From assembly GCA_900468535.1 (NCBI GenBank), contig UBTY01000009.1:186001-250000 (forward strand): a stretch of DNA of 64,000 bases, in the 5' to 3' direction. This stretch comes from Hyphomicrobiales bacterium. GTDB lineage: Bacteria > Pseudomonadota > Alphaproteobacteria > Rhizobiales > Rhizobiaceae. This document shows positions 8,491 to 17,698 of the stretch, piece by piece (positions within the stretch are counted from its first letter, which is position 1; every line of letters begins with the position of its first letter). The position numbers were made by a program, and so were the translations under genes. The notes under the pieces were generated by a model that ran no database searches, had not been told where the DNA came from, and was given only the letters and a program-made list of their open reading frames with translations.

Positions 8491-9063
8491 ATGGCGAAGA
8501 ATGAGGGTCAGATCGTAATCAAGAAATACGCCAATCGCCGCCTTTATAATACAGGAACCAGCACATACGTTACGCTGGAAGACTTGGCGGAGATGGTGAA
8601 GAAGGGGGAGGATTTTACGGTCCAGGACGCCAAGAGCGGGGATGACATCACCCACTCGGTGCTGACACAGATCATCTTCGAACAGGAATCAAAGACTGGG
8701 AACACGCTGCTGCCGATTTCATTTCTGCGTCAGCTGATCACCTATTACGGCGACCAGATGCAGATGGTGGTTCCGAGCTTCCTCGAGCATTCGATGAAAG
8801 CATTCACGGAACAGCAGTCGCAGATGCGCGAGCAGGTCACGCGTGCCTTCGGCGAAACGCCGATCGGCAAGAACCTGCAATTGCCGATGCAGATGGTCGA
8901 AGATCAGGTGCGCCGGAACACCGAGATGTTCCAACAGGCAATGCAAATGTTTTCGCCCTTCATGACGCCCCCTGCAAAGGAGACGCGCAAGGCGGAAGCA
9001 AAGGACATCGACGAGTTGAAGCAGCAATTGCGCGCGCTTCAAAACAAGCTCGACAGCCTCTGA
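8491..9063 (+). CDS. phaR: PHB synthesis regulator PhaR (AniA)
   Basis: 190 residues. The N-terminal third (IKKYANRRLYNTGTSTYVTLEDLA...) is the PHB/PHA accumulation regulator DNA-binding domain, followed by a Gln/Met-rich middle that binds PHB granules and a short coiled-coil tail (DELKQQLRALQNKLDSL). In rhizobia PhaR/AniA represses phasin genes and adjusts carbon flux between PHB and exopolysaccharide. GGGAG lies 6 bases before the ATG. It is divergent from phbA, and the 237-base gap must carry both promoters. I did not find an operator I could defend. Confidence 0.93.
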   Translation: MAKNEGQIVIKKYANRRLYNTGTSTYVTLEDLAEMVKKGEDFTVQDAKSGDDITHSVLTQIIFEQESKTGNTLLPISFLRQLITYYGDQMQMVVPSFLEHSMKAFTEQQSQMREQVTRAFGETPIGKNLQLPMQMVEDQVRRNTEMFQQAMQMFSPFMTPPAKETRKAEAKDIDELKQQLRALQNKLDSL

Positions 9064-9125
9064 AAGTGATTGGACTGAATCTGCCGGGTCCGCGGTTCAA
9101 CCGCTGATCCGGCAATAGCGGTCTT

Positions 9126-9533
9126 TCAAAGTCCGATCGAGACGTCCCGGCCGGCACTTCGGACCGACACGGCGAAGCCGCCGACCACGTCGATCAGAGC
9201 AATCGTCATCAGTATGAAGAAGACTTGTGTTGCGGCGTCCTGAACGAGCAGAAACTCGACTAGGAACGCGATGAACACGAGCATGGAGAGCATATGGTTG
9301 GCGAGACTTCCGCCACCATTTTTTGTCGCCTTCAATATCTCAAAGAATAGAACGCAAAGCGCCAAGACTATGAACAGGTCGCCGAGCGACATGCTCCAGA
9401 TCGCGCCTGAAATCATCGACAGCACGACCACGTCATTATTCAGCGACGGAAGTCCGCCACTGCCCATTAGGCCCAACATTGCAAGATTGTAGAGAACAAA
9501 AGGAATGATCATCAGCGGAAAGGCGTTGAACAT
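9126..9533 (-). CDS. Four-helix inner-membrane protein of unknown function
   Basis: 135 residues from the ATG at 9533, chosen over an ATG at 9623 because GAGGGAGA lies 9 bases upstream and the upstream frame overlaps the rpmF terminator. Four hydrophobic stretches are visible (about residues 5-25, 45-65, 83-103 and 110-128) with short polar loops such as KATKNGGG. It resembles small conserved rhizobial membrane proteins that I cannot name. It lies downstream of rpmF but behind a terminator, so it probably has its own promoter. Convergent with phaR. Confidence 0.7.
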   Translation of the reverse strand: MFNAFPLMIIPFVLYNLAMLGLMGSGGLPSLNNDVVVLSMISGAIWSMSLGDLFIVLALCVLFFEILKATKNGGGSLANHMLSMLVFIAFLVEFLLVQDAATQVFFILMTIALIDVVGGFAVSVRSAGRDVSIGL

Positions 9534-9615
9534 GTAGCAGAATCTCCCTCGACGGAAGAATAGTGCCGCAAATCTCCGTGTCACTTCAAGGCACGAAAAC
9601 AATACATTGCCGCTA

Positions 9616-9645
9616 AAACGCAAAAGGCCGGCACATGGCCGACCC
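9616..9645 (-). terminator. Rho-independent terminator after rpmF
   Basis: On the minus strand GGTCGGC (9644-9638) pairs with GCCGGCC (9632-9626), with one G-U pair, and is followed by TTTTGCGTTTT. A second hairpin, TTTGCGC-GTAA-GCGCAAA-like, sits at 9658-9674 directly after the rpmF stop. Confidence 0.75.
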
Positions 9646-9680
9646 TGCGATCATCATTTGCGCGTAAGCGCAAACAGATA

Positions 9681-9866
9681 TTATGCGCTTTCCTTCGGCG
9701 TCAGAACCTGACGGCCGCGATACATACCGGTCTTCAGATCGATATGGTGCGGGCGACGCAGTTCGCCGGAGTTCTTGTCTTCAACGTAGGTCGGAGCCTT
9801 CAGTGCGTCTGCAGAGCGGCGCATACCGCGCTTGGACGGGCTCGTTTTTCTCTTCGGTACAGCCAT
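9681..9866 (-). CDS. rpmF: 50S ribosomal protein L32
   Basis: 61-residue basic protein of the large ribosomal subunit. The start [20 protein letters not shown] is the conserved L32 N-terminus, and the length is that of alphaproteobacterial L32. This version lacks the two CxxC zinc motifs of the zinc-binding paralogue, so it is the zinc-independent form. In alphaproteobacteria rpmF often lies after mtgA; here two genes (a GST and a DUF1868 protein) stand between them on the same strand. Confidence 0.97.
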
Positions 9867-10021
9867 TTTAATTACTCCACTTCACGGGCAAACACATCCA
9901 ACGGCCAGACTGGCGGCCGAAACGACATATCGCGATTTCGGAAATTTTGCGCGCTTATACATGCCTTGTAGGGACTTGACCAGTCCCCAAGCTTATTTTT
10001 TGAGATTCCCCAGATTCTTCT

Positions 10022-10669
10022 TCAGACCTCATCTTCCTGAACGATCCAGGGCTCGGCGCGGGCAGCCTCTTCCCAGGCTCGCCAGGCAGGATGCGCCTTT
10101 ACTTCCGCGATGTAGCTCAGTGTGTCGCTGGCAGTGACGAGGTCGTAAGTATCGAACCGATTGACGACCGGCGCAAACATCGCATCAATTCCCGAAAAAG
10201 CTCCGAGCAGGAATGGCCCGCCCGAGCGAGCGCGGAGGTCACGCCAGATCGCCTCAATGCGTGCGACATCCGCCATCACGCCATCGGCCAAGGCTATCTT
10301 TCCCTTGGCGCGCCTGATGTTCATCGGGCAGGCGTTGCGAAGATGATGGAAGCTGGACAGCATCTCCATGGAGGCGGCCCGCGCTACCGCGCGCTTGTCC
10401 CGCTCCTTGGGCCAGATTCCGGCCTCGGGGAAAAGCTCGGCGACATACTCGATGATGGCGAGAGATTGCCAGACGCGAAGCTCTCCATGCACCAAGACCG
10501 GCACCTGCCCATTCGGCGAGAATTCCTTGAAGTGCTGATTTCCTGTCGCGAAATCGAATGGAACAACCACTTCCTCGAACGGAATGCCGCCCGCGGTCAT
10601 CGCAATCCAGGCTCGGAATGACCAGGACGAATAGTTCTTGTTGCCGATGTAGAGTGTAAGCTTGTCCAA
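10022..10669 (-). CDS. Glutathione S-transferase family protein
   Basis: 215 residues. The N-terminal thioredoxin-like half (about 1-80) has NKNYSSWSFRAW, whose Ser residues align with the active-site Ser of bacterial theta/zeta-like GSTs, then NGQVPVLVHGELRVWQSLAI, the cis-Pro and glutathione gamma-glutamyl site (QS). The all-helical half follows. The start is TTG at 10669 with AAGGAACGG upstream; no better start is available. It begins 14 bases after the DUF1868 gene and is probably co-transcribed. Substrate unknown. Confidence 0.88.
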   Translation of the reverse strand: MDKLTLYIGNKNYSSWSFRAWIAMTAGGIPFEEVVVPFDFATGNQHFKEFSPNGQVPVLVHGELRVWQSLAIIEYVAELFPEAGIWPKERDKRAVARAASMEMLSSFHHLRNACPMNIRRAKGKIALADGVMADVARIEAIWRDLRARSGGPFLLGAFSGIDAMFAPVVNRFDTYDLVTASDTLSYIAEVKAHPAWRAWEEAARAEPWIVQEDEV

Positions 10670-10683
10670 ATCCGTTCCTTCGA

Positions 10684-11442
10684 TCAGTTATCGATATCGA
10701 ATATCAGCCGTTCCTCGAAATGGTTCATGTCCTCGAAAGTGCAGAACGCGGGCGGCCTCAATTCCAAAACCGGAGCGCTTTCGCGCAATTCCTCCAGCGA
10801 CTCATGCAGCATTGCCTGCCATGCGGGAAGTGCTTCGTCATCGAGCCTCCTTATCGGATAGCAGAAAGTAATGTGGAACGCATAGGAATCGTGATCCGGA
10901 TGCCTGTATCCGAACACCTCGGCAAAGGCGTTCCGCCACGCCGCGAGCGCCTTGCGGTCCTCGATCGATGCGCCAGCCACGGTCAGTCCGACTGGCGTGA
11001 CCTCGGTCACCTCGACGCGAAAAGGATCGAGAGCGCGGAAGGACTGCAGGCGGGACAGGTAGATCTCGCTCATCCGGTTGATGTCGGTATCGAGGGAGAC
11101 GTCTTGCGGCCAAAACGGCAGTCGCCGGCGGTATTCGATGATCCCCTGAAACAGCGTCATATGGAGGCTCGAAACCGGCGTGAACGCAAACTGGGACGCT
11201 TCCTTCATCATCAGGAATTTCTGGCGAGCACGCAGGATTGCGCTTTGCGAGCGCGAACCGTCCACCAGATGGCAGACGACAGTGTTGCCGGGTTCGGGAA
11301 GAAACTCGCCGGCGTCGTCGTAACGCGTGCCGAGATGCGGGATCGGAGCGGGATTGTGGGTGCTGGAGTAGCGAAGCAGAGAAGGCGAAAAGGGGGAGGG
11401 CATGGGTGGATTATCCGGGGTTTCGACGGGAGGCACGTCCAT
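10684..11442 (-). CDS. DUF1868 protein of the 2H phosphoesterase type
   Basis: 252 residues (a start at 11403, MPSPFSPSLL, is also possible). Two separated HxT motifs, LHMTLF near residue 93 and FHITFC near residue 194, are the paired catalytic signature of 2H phosphoesterases, which act on cyclic phosphate or 2'-5' bonds in RNA and nucleotides. The region TRYDDAGEFLPEPGNTVVCHL matches what I know of DUF1868. It lies between mtgA and the GST gene on one strand. The substrate is unknown; RNA ends or a cyclic nucleotide are possible. Confidence 0.75.
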   Translation of the reverse strand: MDVPPVETPDNPPMPSPFSPSLLRYSSTHNPAPIPHLGTRYDDAGEFLPEPGNTVVCHLVDGSRSQSAILRARQKFLMMKEASQFAFTPVSSLHMTLFQGIIEYRRRLPFWPQDVSLDTDINRMSEIYLSRLQSFRALDPFRVEVTEVTPVGLTVAGASIEDRKALAAWRNAFAEVFGYRHPDHDSYAFHITFCYPIRRLDDEALPAWQAMLHESLEELRESAPVLELRPPAFCTFEDMNHFEERLIFDIDN

Positions 11443-11491
11443 ACGTCTGGATCACGACTGTCGGATGACACAGCCGAGGGATAAGCTCTGC

Positions 11492-12202
11492 TCAGTCGTA
11501 GATGCACCTGATATATTCGCCGGAGCTGCGGGCACGCCTCTCGATGACGGCGGCCAGCCTGCGCAGCCCCCGGCCGGGCTTGCCGGCATTGCGATCAATG
11601 GGATTGGGGAGTGAGACCGCGAGCAGGGCGGCCTGGCGGCTGCTCAACTTCGAAGCAGGCACCTTGAAGTGATGGCGCGCGGCTGCCTCGATGCCGTAGA
11701 TTCCCGGTCCCCATTCGGCAATGTTCAGGTAGATTTCCATCAGGCGGCGCTTCGACCAGATGAAATCCGCCGTGACGGCCAGCGGCAGTTCAAGCGCCTT
11801 TCGGACGAAAGACCGGCTGTTCCAGAGAAAGAGATTCTTCGCCGTCTGCATCGGTATGGTGCTGCCGCCACGGGTCGAATGGCCGGCGAGAGTATCGGCG
11901 ACCAGCATGCGCATTTCCGCCCAGTCCACGCCGCCATGAAAGCAGTACTGGCCATCTTCCGACATCATGACCGACTGTACCAATACTGGCGATATGTTGT
12001 CGATCGATACCCATTGGCGATCGTAGCCCCGCAACAGGACGAGATCACGGAGCATCAACGTCGAAACGGGGTGAATGAAGGGGACGAGATAAAGAACGAT
12101 AAGCACGTAGGGAAGGACGGCGAGTGCAGCCAAGGCAAGGACGATACGCATCATGACCGGGCGACCTCTCAGCCACAGAAGGATGCGCCTGTGGAACGGC
12201 AC
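11492..12202 (-). CDS. mtgA: Monofunctional peptidoglycan glycosyltransferase
   Basis: Family 51 glycosyltransferase that polymerises lipid II into glycan strands at the inner membrane. One N-terminal membrane helix ([21 protein letters not shown]) anchors a periplasmic domain with the catalytic Glu in [14 protein letters not shown] and the motifs [25 protein letters not shown] and [15 protein letters not shown]. The start is uncertain: the frame stays open into the divergent ispA gene, so I chose the GTG at 12202 with GAGGA 10 bases upstream (236 residues). A TTG at 12238 is the main alternative. Confidence 0.9.
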   Translation of the reverse strand: MPFHRRILLWLRGRPVMMRIVLALAALAVLPYVLIVLYLVPFIHPVSTLMLRDLVLLRGYDRQWVSIDNISPVLVQSVMMSEDGQYCFHGGVDWAEMRMLVADTLAGHSTRGGSTIPMQTAKNLFLWNSRSFVRKALELPLAVTADFIWSKRRLMEIYLNIAEWGPGIYGIEAAARHHFKVPASKLSSRQAALLAVSLPNPIDRNAGKPGRGLRRLAAVIERRARSSGEYIRCIYD

Positions 12203-12372
12203 GGCGCTGCTGTCCTCTGTCTCCGGCGTGATATCCAATTCCCCGACCCAGTCTTGTTCCCTGTCTCTCCATACCGCCTGCAAACAGGCATTGCCAGAGA
12301 CAAAGGAAATCTTGGACAAGTGATCGACAATTCCGTTGCAAGCCGAAGCCCGCTCATGCCAAACAGCCCGGC

Positions 12373-13287
12373 ATGAGCGCAAACATCGACACTTTTGAAA
12401 ACCGATTGTCCTCCAACGCGGCCGCGATCGAGGCGCTGCTCGACAAGCTGCTGTCATCAGAGGTGCTGAGCGACGAGATCGCCCGACCGGAACGTTTGCG
12501 CGCTGCCATGCACTATGCCGTGCTCAATGGCGGAAAGCGCCTGCGGCCGTTTCTCGTGGTCGAGGCGACGGCATTGTTCAGTGGAGATCGCGATGCGGCC
12601 CTGAGGGTCGGTGCGGCGCTTGAATGCGTGCACTGTTATTCGCTGGTGCATGACGATCTTCCGGCGATGGATGACGATGATCTGCGTCGTGGTAAGCCGA
12701 CCACACATATTGCCTTCGATGAAGCGACGGCAATTCTCGCCGGCGACAGCCTGCTGACCTATGCCTTCGACATCATTGCCTCGACGCAAGGCGCCCTTGC
12801 GGAATCGAGCAAGGTCGCTCTGGTGCTCGCTCTCGCGCGCGCCGCGGGTGTCGGCGGAATGGCGGGTGGCCAGGCGCTTGATCTTGCCGCCGAGAAACAG
12901 AGCCCCGACGAGCAGGGCATCATCACTCTCCAAGCTATGAAGACAGGTGCTCTCATCCGTTTTGCCTGCGAGGCTGGCGCAATTATCGCAGGCACGCCGG
13001 CTAACGATCGCGCGCGGCTACGGCTTTTCGGCGAGAAGATTGGTCTTGCCTTCCAGCTCGCCGACGACGTTCTCGATCTGACGGCGGACGCAGCGACGAT
13101 GGGCAAGGCTACCGGCAAGGACGCAAGCCGCGGTAAGGGTACGCTCGTCGGGCTGCATGGACTTGGTTGGGCAGAGGCAACGCTCAACCGGCTCGTTCAA
13201 GAAGCCGAGGAACTCCTGGCTCCCTACGGGGATCGAGGCAGGGTGCTTGCCGATGCCGCGCGGTTCGTGGCCAATCGCAAAAGCTGA
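12373..13287 (+). CDS. ispA: Farnesyl diphosphate synthase (short-chain polyprenyl synthase)
   Basis: 304-residue trans-prenyltransferase that joins IPP to DMAPP and GPP to make farnesyl diphosphate for ubiquinone, undecaprenyl and hopanoid precursors. Seen: GGKRLRP for IPP binding, first Asp-rich motif [20 protein letters not shown], and second motif [12 protein letters not shown]. It faces mtgA across a gap of about 170 bases. The MEP-pathway gene ispG lies 0.8 kb downstream on the opposite strand, so the two isoprenoid genes are neighbours but not an operon. Confidence 0.93.
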   Translation: MSANIDTFENRLSSNAAAIEALLDKLLSSEVLSDEIARPERLRAAMHYAVLNGGKRLRPFLVVEATALFSGDRDAALRVGAALECVHCYSLVHDDLPAMDDDDLRRGKPTTHIAFDEATAILAGDSLLTYAFDIIASTQGALAESSKVALVLALARAAGVGGMAGGQALDLAAEKQSPDEQGIITLQAMKTGALIRFACEAGAIIAGTPANDRARLRLFGEKIGLAFQLADDVLDLTADAATMGKATGKDASRGKGTLVGLHGLGWAEATLNRLVQEAEELLAPYGDRGRVLADAARFVANRKS

Positions 13288-13406
13288 AATGTGACCGTGA
13301 CAAGATTTCTTCCGGGCTTGCTTCTTTGTGCCTTGCCTCGGAGGAAATGCGTCGCATAAGCTCGGTAGCCGAGACGCTGGCGCGTGCCGGCAAACATGAG
13401 GCATCC

Positions 13407-14045
13407 ATGCACGAGACCCTGAGCTACCTTCCGCAGATCCTGCCTGCCTACATCGCCTATATCGTCGCCGTCATCAGCCCCGGCCCGGCCATCATGGCGA
13501 TCGTCTCGACATCGATGGTGCATGGCCGCAAGGCCGGGATGACGATCTCGCTCGGCATTTTCGCCGGCTCTTTCACCTGGGCCTGCGCTGCTGCCCTCGG
13601 GCTTGCCACCATCCTGCACACCTATGCGGTCGCGCTTGAGATCCTGAAGATCTTCGGTGGCCTCTATCTGCTCTATCTCGCCTACAAGGCCTTCAAGACG
13701 GTGCGCGCAAACCACGACATCCCTCAGGCCACAACGCCGAAGAACATGTCGACGCGTGCGCTGCTGCTGCGCGGCTACGGCATCCACGTCACGAATCCGA
13801 AGGCGATCTTCGCATGGCTGGCAATCATCGCGCTCGGCATGCCGCAGGGCGCGCCGGCATCCGTTGCCGGGCTGATCGTCGGTATCTGCCTGACGACAGG
13901 CTTCATCGTCTTTATGGGCTATGCTGTGCTCTTCTCAACACCGCAGGCGCTGAAGATCTACGCCAGCCTGCGCCGCTGGATCGAAGGCGCCATGGCAGCC
14001 TTCTACTGCTTCGCCGGGCTGAAGCTGCTCACCAGCCGCATCTGA
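13407..14045 (+). CDS. LysE/RhtB-family exporter
   Basis: 212 residues from the ATG at 13407 with TGAGG 6 bases upstream; frames further upstream overlap ispA and are not conserved. Six hydrophobic helices are visible, with the family signature AVISPGPAIMAIVSTSMVHG in the first and HVTNPKAIFAW in the middle. Members export amino acids or related metabolites such as homoserine, threonine or lysine. The lysine-catabolism cluster here is 20 kb away, so no link can be drawn. Its 3' end faces ispG at 27 bases. Confidence 0.88.
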   Translation: MHETLSYLPQILPAYIAYIVAVISPGPAIMAIVSTSMVHGRKAGMTISLGIFAGSFTWACAAALGLATILHTYAVALEILKIFGGLYLLYLAYKAFKTVRANHDIPQATTPKNMSTRALLLRGYGIHVTNPKAIFAWLAIIALGMPQGAPASVAGLIVGICLTTGFIVFMGYAVLFSTPQALKIYASLRRWIEGAMAAFYCFAGLKLLTSRI

Positions 14046-14072
14046 TCTTGGATGAAGAAGCGACGGCGCGGA

Positions 14073-15326
14073 TCACTCTGCCGCCGTCCTGTTCTGGCCA
14101 AAACGCTTTTCAATGTAGTCGGCGACCAGTGCCTCGAAATCGCCGGCGATATTCGGGCCGCGCAGCGTCATCGCCTTCTGCCCATCGATATAGACGGGTG
14201 CCGCCGGGCTTTCGCCGGTTCCCGGCAGCGAGATGCCGATGTCGGCATGCTTGCTTTCGCCCGGACCGTTGACGATGCAGCCCATGACGGCGACGTTGAG
14301 CGCTTCGACGCCCGGATACTTGTCGCGCCAGGCTGGCATGTTCTTGCGCAGGTCGTTCTGGATATTCTGCGCCAGTTCCTGGAAGACCGTCGACGTCGTA
14401 CGGCCGCAACCGGGACAAGCCGCGACAACGGGAATGAACTGGCGGAAGCCCATGACCTGCAGGATTTCCTGCGCCACCTGCACTTCGCGGGTGCGGTCGC
14501 CGTTCGGCTCCGGCGTCAGCGACACGCGGATCGTATCGCCGATCCCATGCTGCAGCACATAACCCATGGCGGCCGAGGACGCGACGATGCCCTTCGAGCC
14601 CATGCCGGCCTCGGTAAGCCCGAGATGCAGCGCATGGTCCGAGCGCTCCGACAGCATCGAATAGACGGCGATCAGGTCCTGCACTTGGCTGACCTTGGCC
14701 GAGAGGATTATGCGGTTGCGCGGCAGGCCGATCTCTTCGGCGAGATTGGCAGAGATCAGCGCCGACTGCACGATCGCCTCGCGCGTCACCTGGCGGGCCG
14801 AGAGCGGCGAGCCGGCGGCCGAGTTCTGGTCCATCAGCGCGGTCAGCAGTTCTTGATCGAGCGAGCCCCAGTTGACGCCGATACGCACCGGCTTGTCGTA
14901 ACGGATCGCCATCTCGATGATGTCGCCGAACTGCTTGTCCTTCTTGTCCTTGAAGCCGACATTGCCCGGATTGATCCGGTACTTCGCCAGCGCCTCGGCG
15001 CAATCGGGATGATCGGCAAGCAGCTTGTGGCCGATATAATGGAAGTCGCCGACCAAAGGCACATCCATGCCGAGCCTGAGCAGCCGGTCGCGGATGCGCG
15101 GTACGGCGGCAGCACTCTCGTCGCGATCGACGGTGATACGGACGAGTTCCGATCCGGCCTTGAATAGAGCAGCCACCTGGGCGACCGTCGCGTCAATATC
15201 GGCCGTATCGGTATTGGTCATCGACTGGACGACGACGGGCGCGCCGCCTCCGACGATGACGCCGCCGACATCGACGGCAACGGATGCGCGGCGCGGTTTC
15301 GGATCAAAATCCGTAGCTGAAGACAT
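14073..15326 (-). CDS. ispG: 4-hydroxy-3-methylbut-2-en-1-yl diphosphate synthase
   Basis: Penultimate enzyme of the MEP isoprenoid pathway; converts MEcPP to HMBPP with a [4Fe-4S] cluster. 417 residues from the ATG at 15326 ([21 protein letters not shown]); a start at 15401 would add 25 unconserved residues. The N-terminal TIM barrel carries [12 protein letters not shown] and [10 protein letters not shown]. The C-terminal cluster-binding region has CPGC in [13 protein letters not shown], a third Cys in [18 protein letters not shown], and the conserved Glu in that motif. Confidence 0.95.
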   Translation of the reverse strand: MSSATDFDPKPRRASVAVDVGGVIVGGGAPVVVQSMTNTDTADIDATVAQVAALFKAGSELVRITVDRDESAAAVPRIRDRLLRLGMDVPLVGDFHYIGHKLLADHPDCAEALAKYRINPGNVGFKDKKDKQFGDIIEMAIRYDKPVRIGVNWGSLDQELLTALMDQNSAAGSPLSARQVTREAIVQSALISANLAEEIGLPRNRIILSAKVSQVQDLIAVYSMLSERSDHALHLGLTEAGMGSKGIVASSAAMGYVLQHGIGDTIRVSLTPEPNGDRTREVQVAQEILQVMGFRQFIPVVAACPGCGRTTSTVFQELAQNIQNDLRKNMPAWRDKYPGVEALNVAVMGCIVNGPGESKHADIGISLPGTGESPAAPVYIDGQKAMTLRGPNIAGDFEALVADYIEKRFGQNRTAAE

Positions 15327-15425
15327 GGATAGAGCTCTTGAACCCTTAAAATTCGTGCCTTTCAGGTGGATCATGACCGCCCGCTTGTCAACCCGCGGCA
15401 TCCATCACTTTGTTTGACGTCAGTC

Positions 15426-16619
15426 TCAGTGACCACCACCCGAAATACCGTCGGCATAGCGCGCCAGATTGGAAAGCGCCAGCACGACGAGGAGAAGCAC
15501 CGGCAGCGCCATGAACACGACGGAGAAGCCGATGTGTTCCGCCACAAAGCCGATGGCCGACGGCGCCACGAGCATGCCGGAATAGCCCATGGTGGTGACG
15601 ACGGAGATACCGATGCCGGCCTTCAGGTGGGGAATATTACCTGCTGCCGAAAAGGCGATCGGCACCATGTTGGAGATACCGATGCCGCAGAAGGCGAAGC
15701 CGAGGATGGCGATCTCCGCATTCGGCGCGAAGCCAGCGAGCAGCATGCCTACGATGGCGAACAAGGTGCACATCCGGAGCGTCTTGACGCCGCCCAGGCG
15801 GTCGCGAACCAGATCGCCGGCAAAGCGCATCGCCGCCATCGTCAGCGAGAAGGCCGCAAATCCAAAGCCGGAGAGCGCGATCGAGGCTCCGAGTTCCTCG
15901 CGCAGGTAGAGCGCGCCCCAATCGAGCACGGCACCTTCCGGCATCATTGAGAACAGCGCGACGAGACCGAGCAGCCAGGGCAGCGGAACCATCGGCAGCC
16001 GGGTCTTTTCCTTCTTGGTGTCTGGATGCGGCTGGTCTGCAAGGATCATGTTCCAGGCAACGGCAAGCGTGACGGCGGCGAGTGCCGTGGCGACGACGGC
16101 ATGCGCCAACACGCCGAAATGCGCGATCAAAAGTCCGCCGAGGCCGGCTCCGATCAAGCCGCCCAGACTCCAGAAGGCGTGGCAGGACGACATGATCGCC
16201 CGCCGCATCGATTGCTCGACGGCGACGGCATTCGCATTCATGGCAACATCCATGGCGCCCATGAACCCGCCGAACAGGAAGATCGCGATTGCCGCGGTCA
16301 CGACGTTGGGTGCCAGCGTCAGGGCCAGCAGACAGGGCAACAAGCAAACCGCCATGACGAGCACAACGAGGCGCGATCCGTGCCGGGCAATCTGCGCGCC
16401 AGCAAGCGGCATCAGTGTCAGCGAACCGATCCCGAGCACCAGGATCATCAGCCCGAGCTGGAACTTGCTGAGATCAAGCCGCTCGGCGAACTCAGGAATC
16501 TTCGGCGCCCAGGAACCGACAGTGAAGCCGTTGATCAAGAACAGCAGCGACACAGCGACCCTATTCTTCGTGATGTAGCCGCTTTTTGCCTGCGGCGCCA
16601 AATTGACATGACTATCCAT
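15426..16619 (-). CDS. MFS transporter, YbjJ/FucP-like
   Basis: 397 residues with about 12 membrane segments. The start at 16619 (MDSHVNLAPQ) has GGAAG 7 bases upstream. The N-terminal half shows INGFTVGSWAPKIPEFAERL, typical of the YbjJ branch, and an MFS loop motif follows. The second half begins at about residue 210 after a charged loop (HPDTKKEKTR). A DeoR regulator sits 67 bases upstream on the same strand, so a sugar or sugar-derivative substrate regulated by that protein is likely. The exact substrate is unknown. Confidence 0.85.
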   Translation of the reverse strand: MDSHVNLAPQAKSGYITKNRVAVSLLFLINGFTVGSWAPKIPEFAERLDLSKFQLGLMILVLGIGSLTLMPLAGAQIARHGSRLVVLVMAVCLLPCLLALTLAPNVVTAAIAIFLFGGFMGAMDVAMNANAVAVEQSMRRAIMSSCHAFWSLGGLIGAGLGGLLIAHFGVLAHAVVATALAAVTLAVAWNMILADQPHPDTKKEKTRLPMVPLPWLLGLVALFSMMPEGAVLDWGALYLREELGASIALSGFGFAAFSLTMAAMRFAGDLVRDRLGGVKTLRMCTLFAIVGMLLAGFAPNAEIAILGFAFCGIGISNMVPIAFSAAGNIPHLKAGIGISVVTTMGYSGMLVAPSAIGFVAEHIGFSVVFMALPVLLLVVLALSNLARYADGISGGGH

Positions 16620-16686
16620 TATTTCTTCCATTTTCCGGCGGCACCGTGCCTCCCTGGCCGATACCGGATTGACGTATGCGCGTGGC

Positions 16687-17460
16687 CTAAAGAGCCACGA
16701 CTGTTCTGCACCCGCGATCGCGGTATTGGACGAGCATATCCGGATCGGCGTCGCGCTCGACGACCAGGCATTCGCAATGAGAAACCGGGAGCACGGCATG
16801 AGGGGCCGCCGTGCCGAATTTCTCGGAGGTTGCCGCGACCAGCACGCGCCTGCTGCGCGATGCCGCAAAACGCTTGAACTCCGCGTCTTCGAAGCCGAAG
16901 GTGGTGACTCCCGATGTTAGATCGATGCCGCAGGCGCCGAGGATGCAGAGGTCGGGCGACAAGGCCTCCATGTCGCGCATGGCCTTGGCGCCCAGCGAGC
17001 CTCCCACCTGCCTGTCGAGCAGGCCGCCGATCAAAACGACATTCAAGCCCGGCTTCTCAAGCAGGGCCGTGGCAATCGCCGGCGCATTCGTTGCAGCTGT
17101 CAGCGCCATGTCGATCGGAAGCGCCGACGCAATTGCGAGATTGGTGCTGCCTGCATCGAAGAACACCGTCGAACCCGGCACAATCTCGGAAACGGCGGCG
17201 AGCGCAAGCGAGTGTTTTCGATCCGGCGCCTGAGTGGCGCGGTGGCTGAGCGTTCCGCCGGCTGGCGCTAACGGCAGCGCGCCGCCATAGACCCTTTCGC
17301 AGAGGCCGGCCGCCGCCATCTCGCGAAGATCGCGCCGAACCGTATCTTCCGAAACGCCAAACTCCGCCGCAAGTTCGGCGGCGATAACTCGGCCTTCCGA
17401 CTGCAACTTTCGCGCAATCGCGCTTTGTCGTTCTGCCAGCAGCAGCTCATTTCCGCTCAT
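16687..17460 (-). CDS. DeoR-family transcriptional regulator
   Basis: 257 residues. The N-terminal helix-turn-helix (ELAAEFGVSEDTVRRDLREM, then GLCERVYGGA) is the DeoR signature. The C-terminal DeoRC sensor has the phosphosugar-binding blocks FFDAGSTN and GACGIDLTSG. It is upstream of and probably co-transcribed with the MFS gene, and divergent from the amino acid ABC importer gene at 17699. It most likely represses the MFS gene until a sugar phosphate accumulates. Confidence 0.9.
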   Translation of the reverse strand: MSGNELLLAERQSAIARKLQSEGRVIAAELAAEFGVSEDTVRRDLREMAAAGLCERVYGGALPLAPAGGTLSHRATQAPDRKHSLALAAVSEIVPGSTVFFDAGSTNLAIASALPIDMALTAATNAPAIATALLEKPGLNVVLIGGLLDRQVGGSLGAKAMRDMEALSPDLCILGACGIDLTSGVTTFGFEDAEFKRFAASRSRRVLVAATSEKFGTAAPHAVLPVSHCECLVVERDADPDMLVQYRDRGCRTVVAL

Positions 17461-17618
17461 GCCGATTTGCCCTGAAGACCGAGATCAGACAACAACACGT
17501 ACAAACGTGCATAAACATGCATTGCCAGCGGTTAGGTGTTTTGGCAATTCACAAAATGAAACACTCGGTACAAAACACGCGATAAATGAGAAAATTTTTC
17601 GCAGATGCCGATTTTCTT

Positions 17619-17632
17619 CGCAGTTTTCTGCG
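17619..17632. promoter_or_regulatory. Inverted repeat between the DeoR gene and the ABC importer
   Basis: CGCAG-TTTT-CTGCG is a perfect inverted repeat about 67 bases before the importer ATG, flanked by further TCGCAG copies at 17599 and 17635. The 238-base gap is AT-rich and must hold both divergent promoters. Which protein, if any, binds here cannot be told. Confidence 0.3.
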
Positions 17633-17698
17633 CATCGCAGCGCCCTATTTTCTGCAATTTTCAACACATCGAACACACTTCGTGAATTGGATAGAAAA

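Noticed and set aside
9082-9114. Hairpin TGCCGG...CCGGCA with inner GCGG/CCGC between phaR and the membrane-protein gene
   Set aside because: Good stem, but no T tract on either side, so I do not call a terminator. It may still protect the phaR 3' end.
11492-12457. MtgA extended to 321 residues
   Set aside because: The extension would overlap the divergent ispA start and its first 70 residues are unlike MtgA, so the start was moved to 12202.
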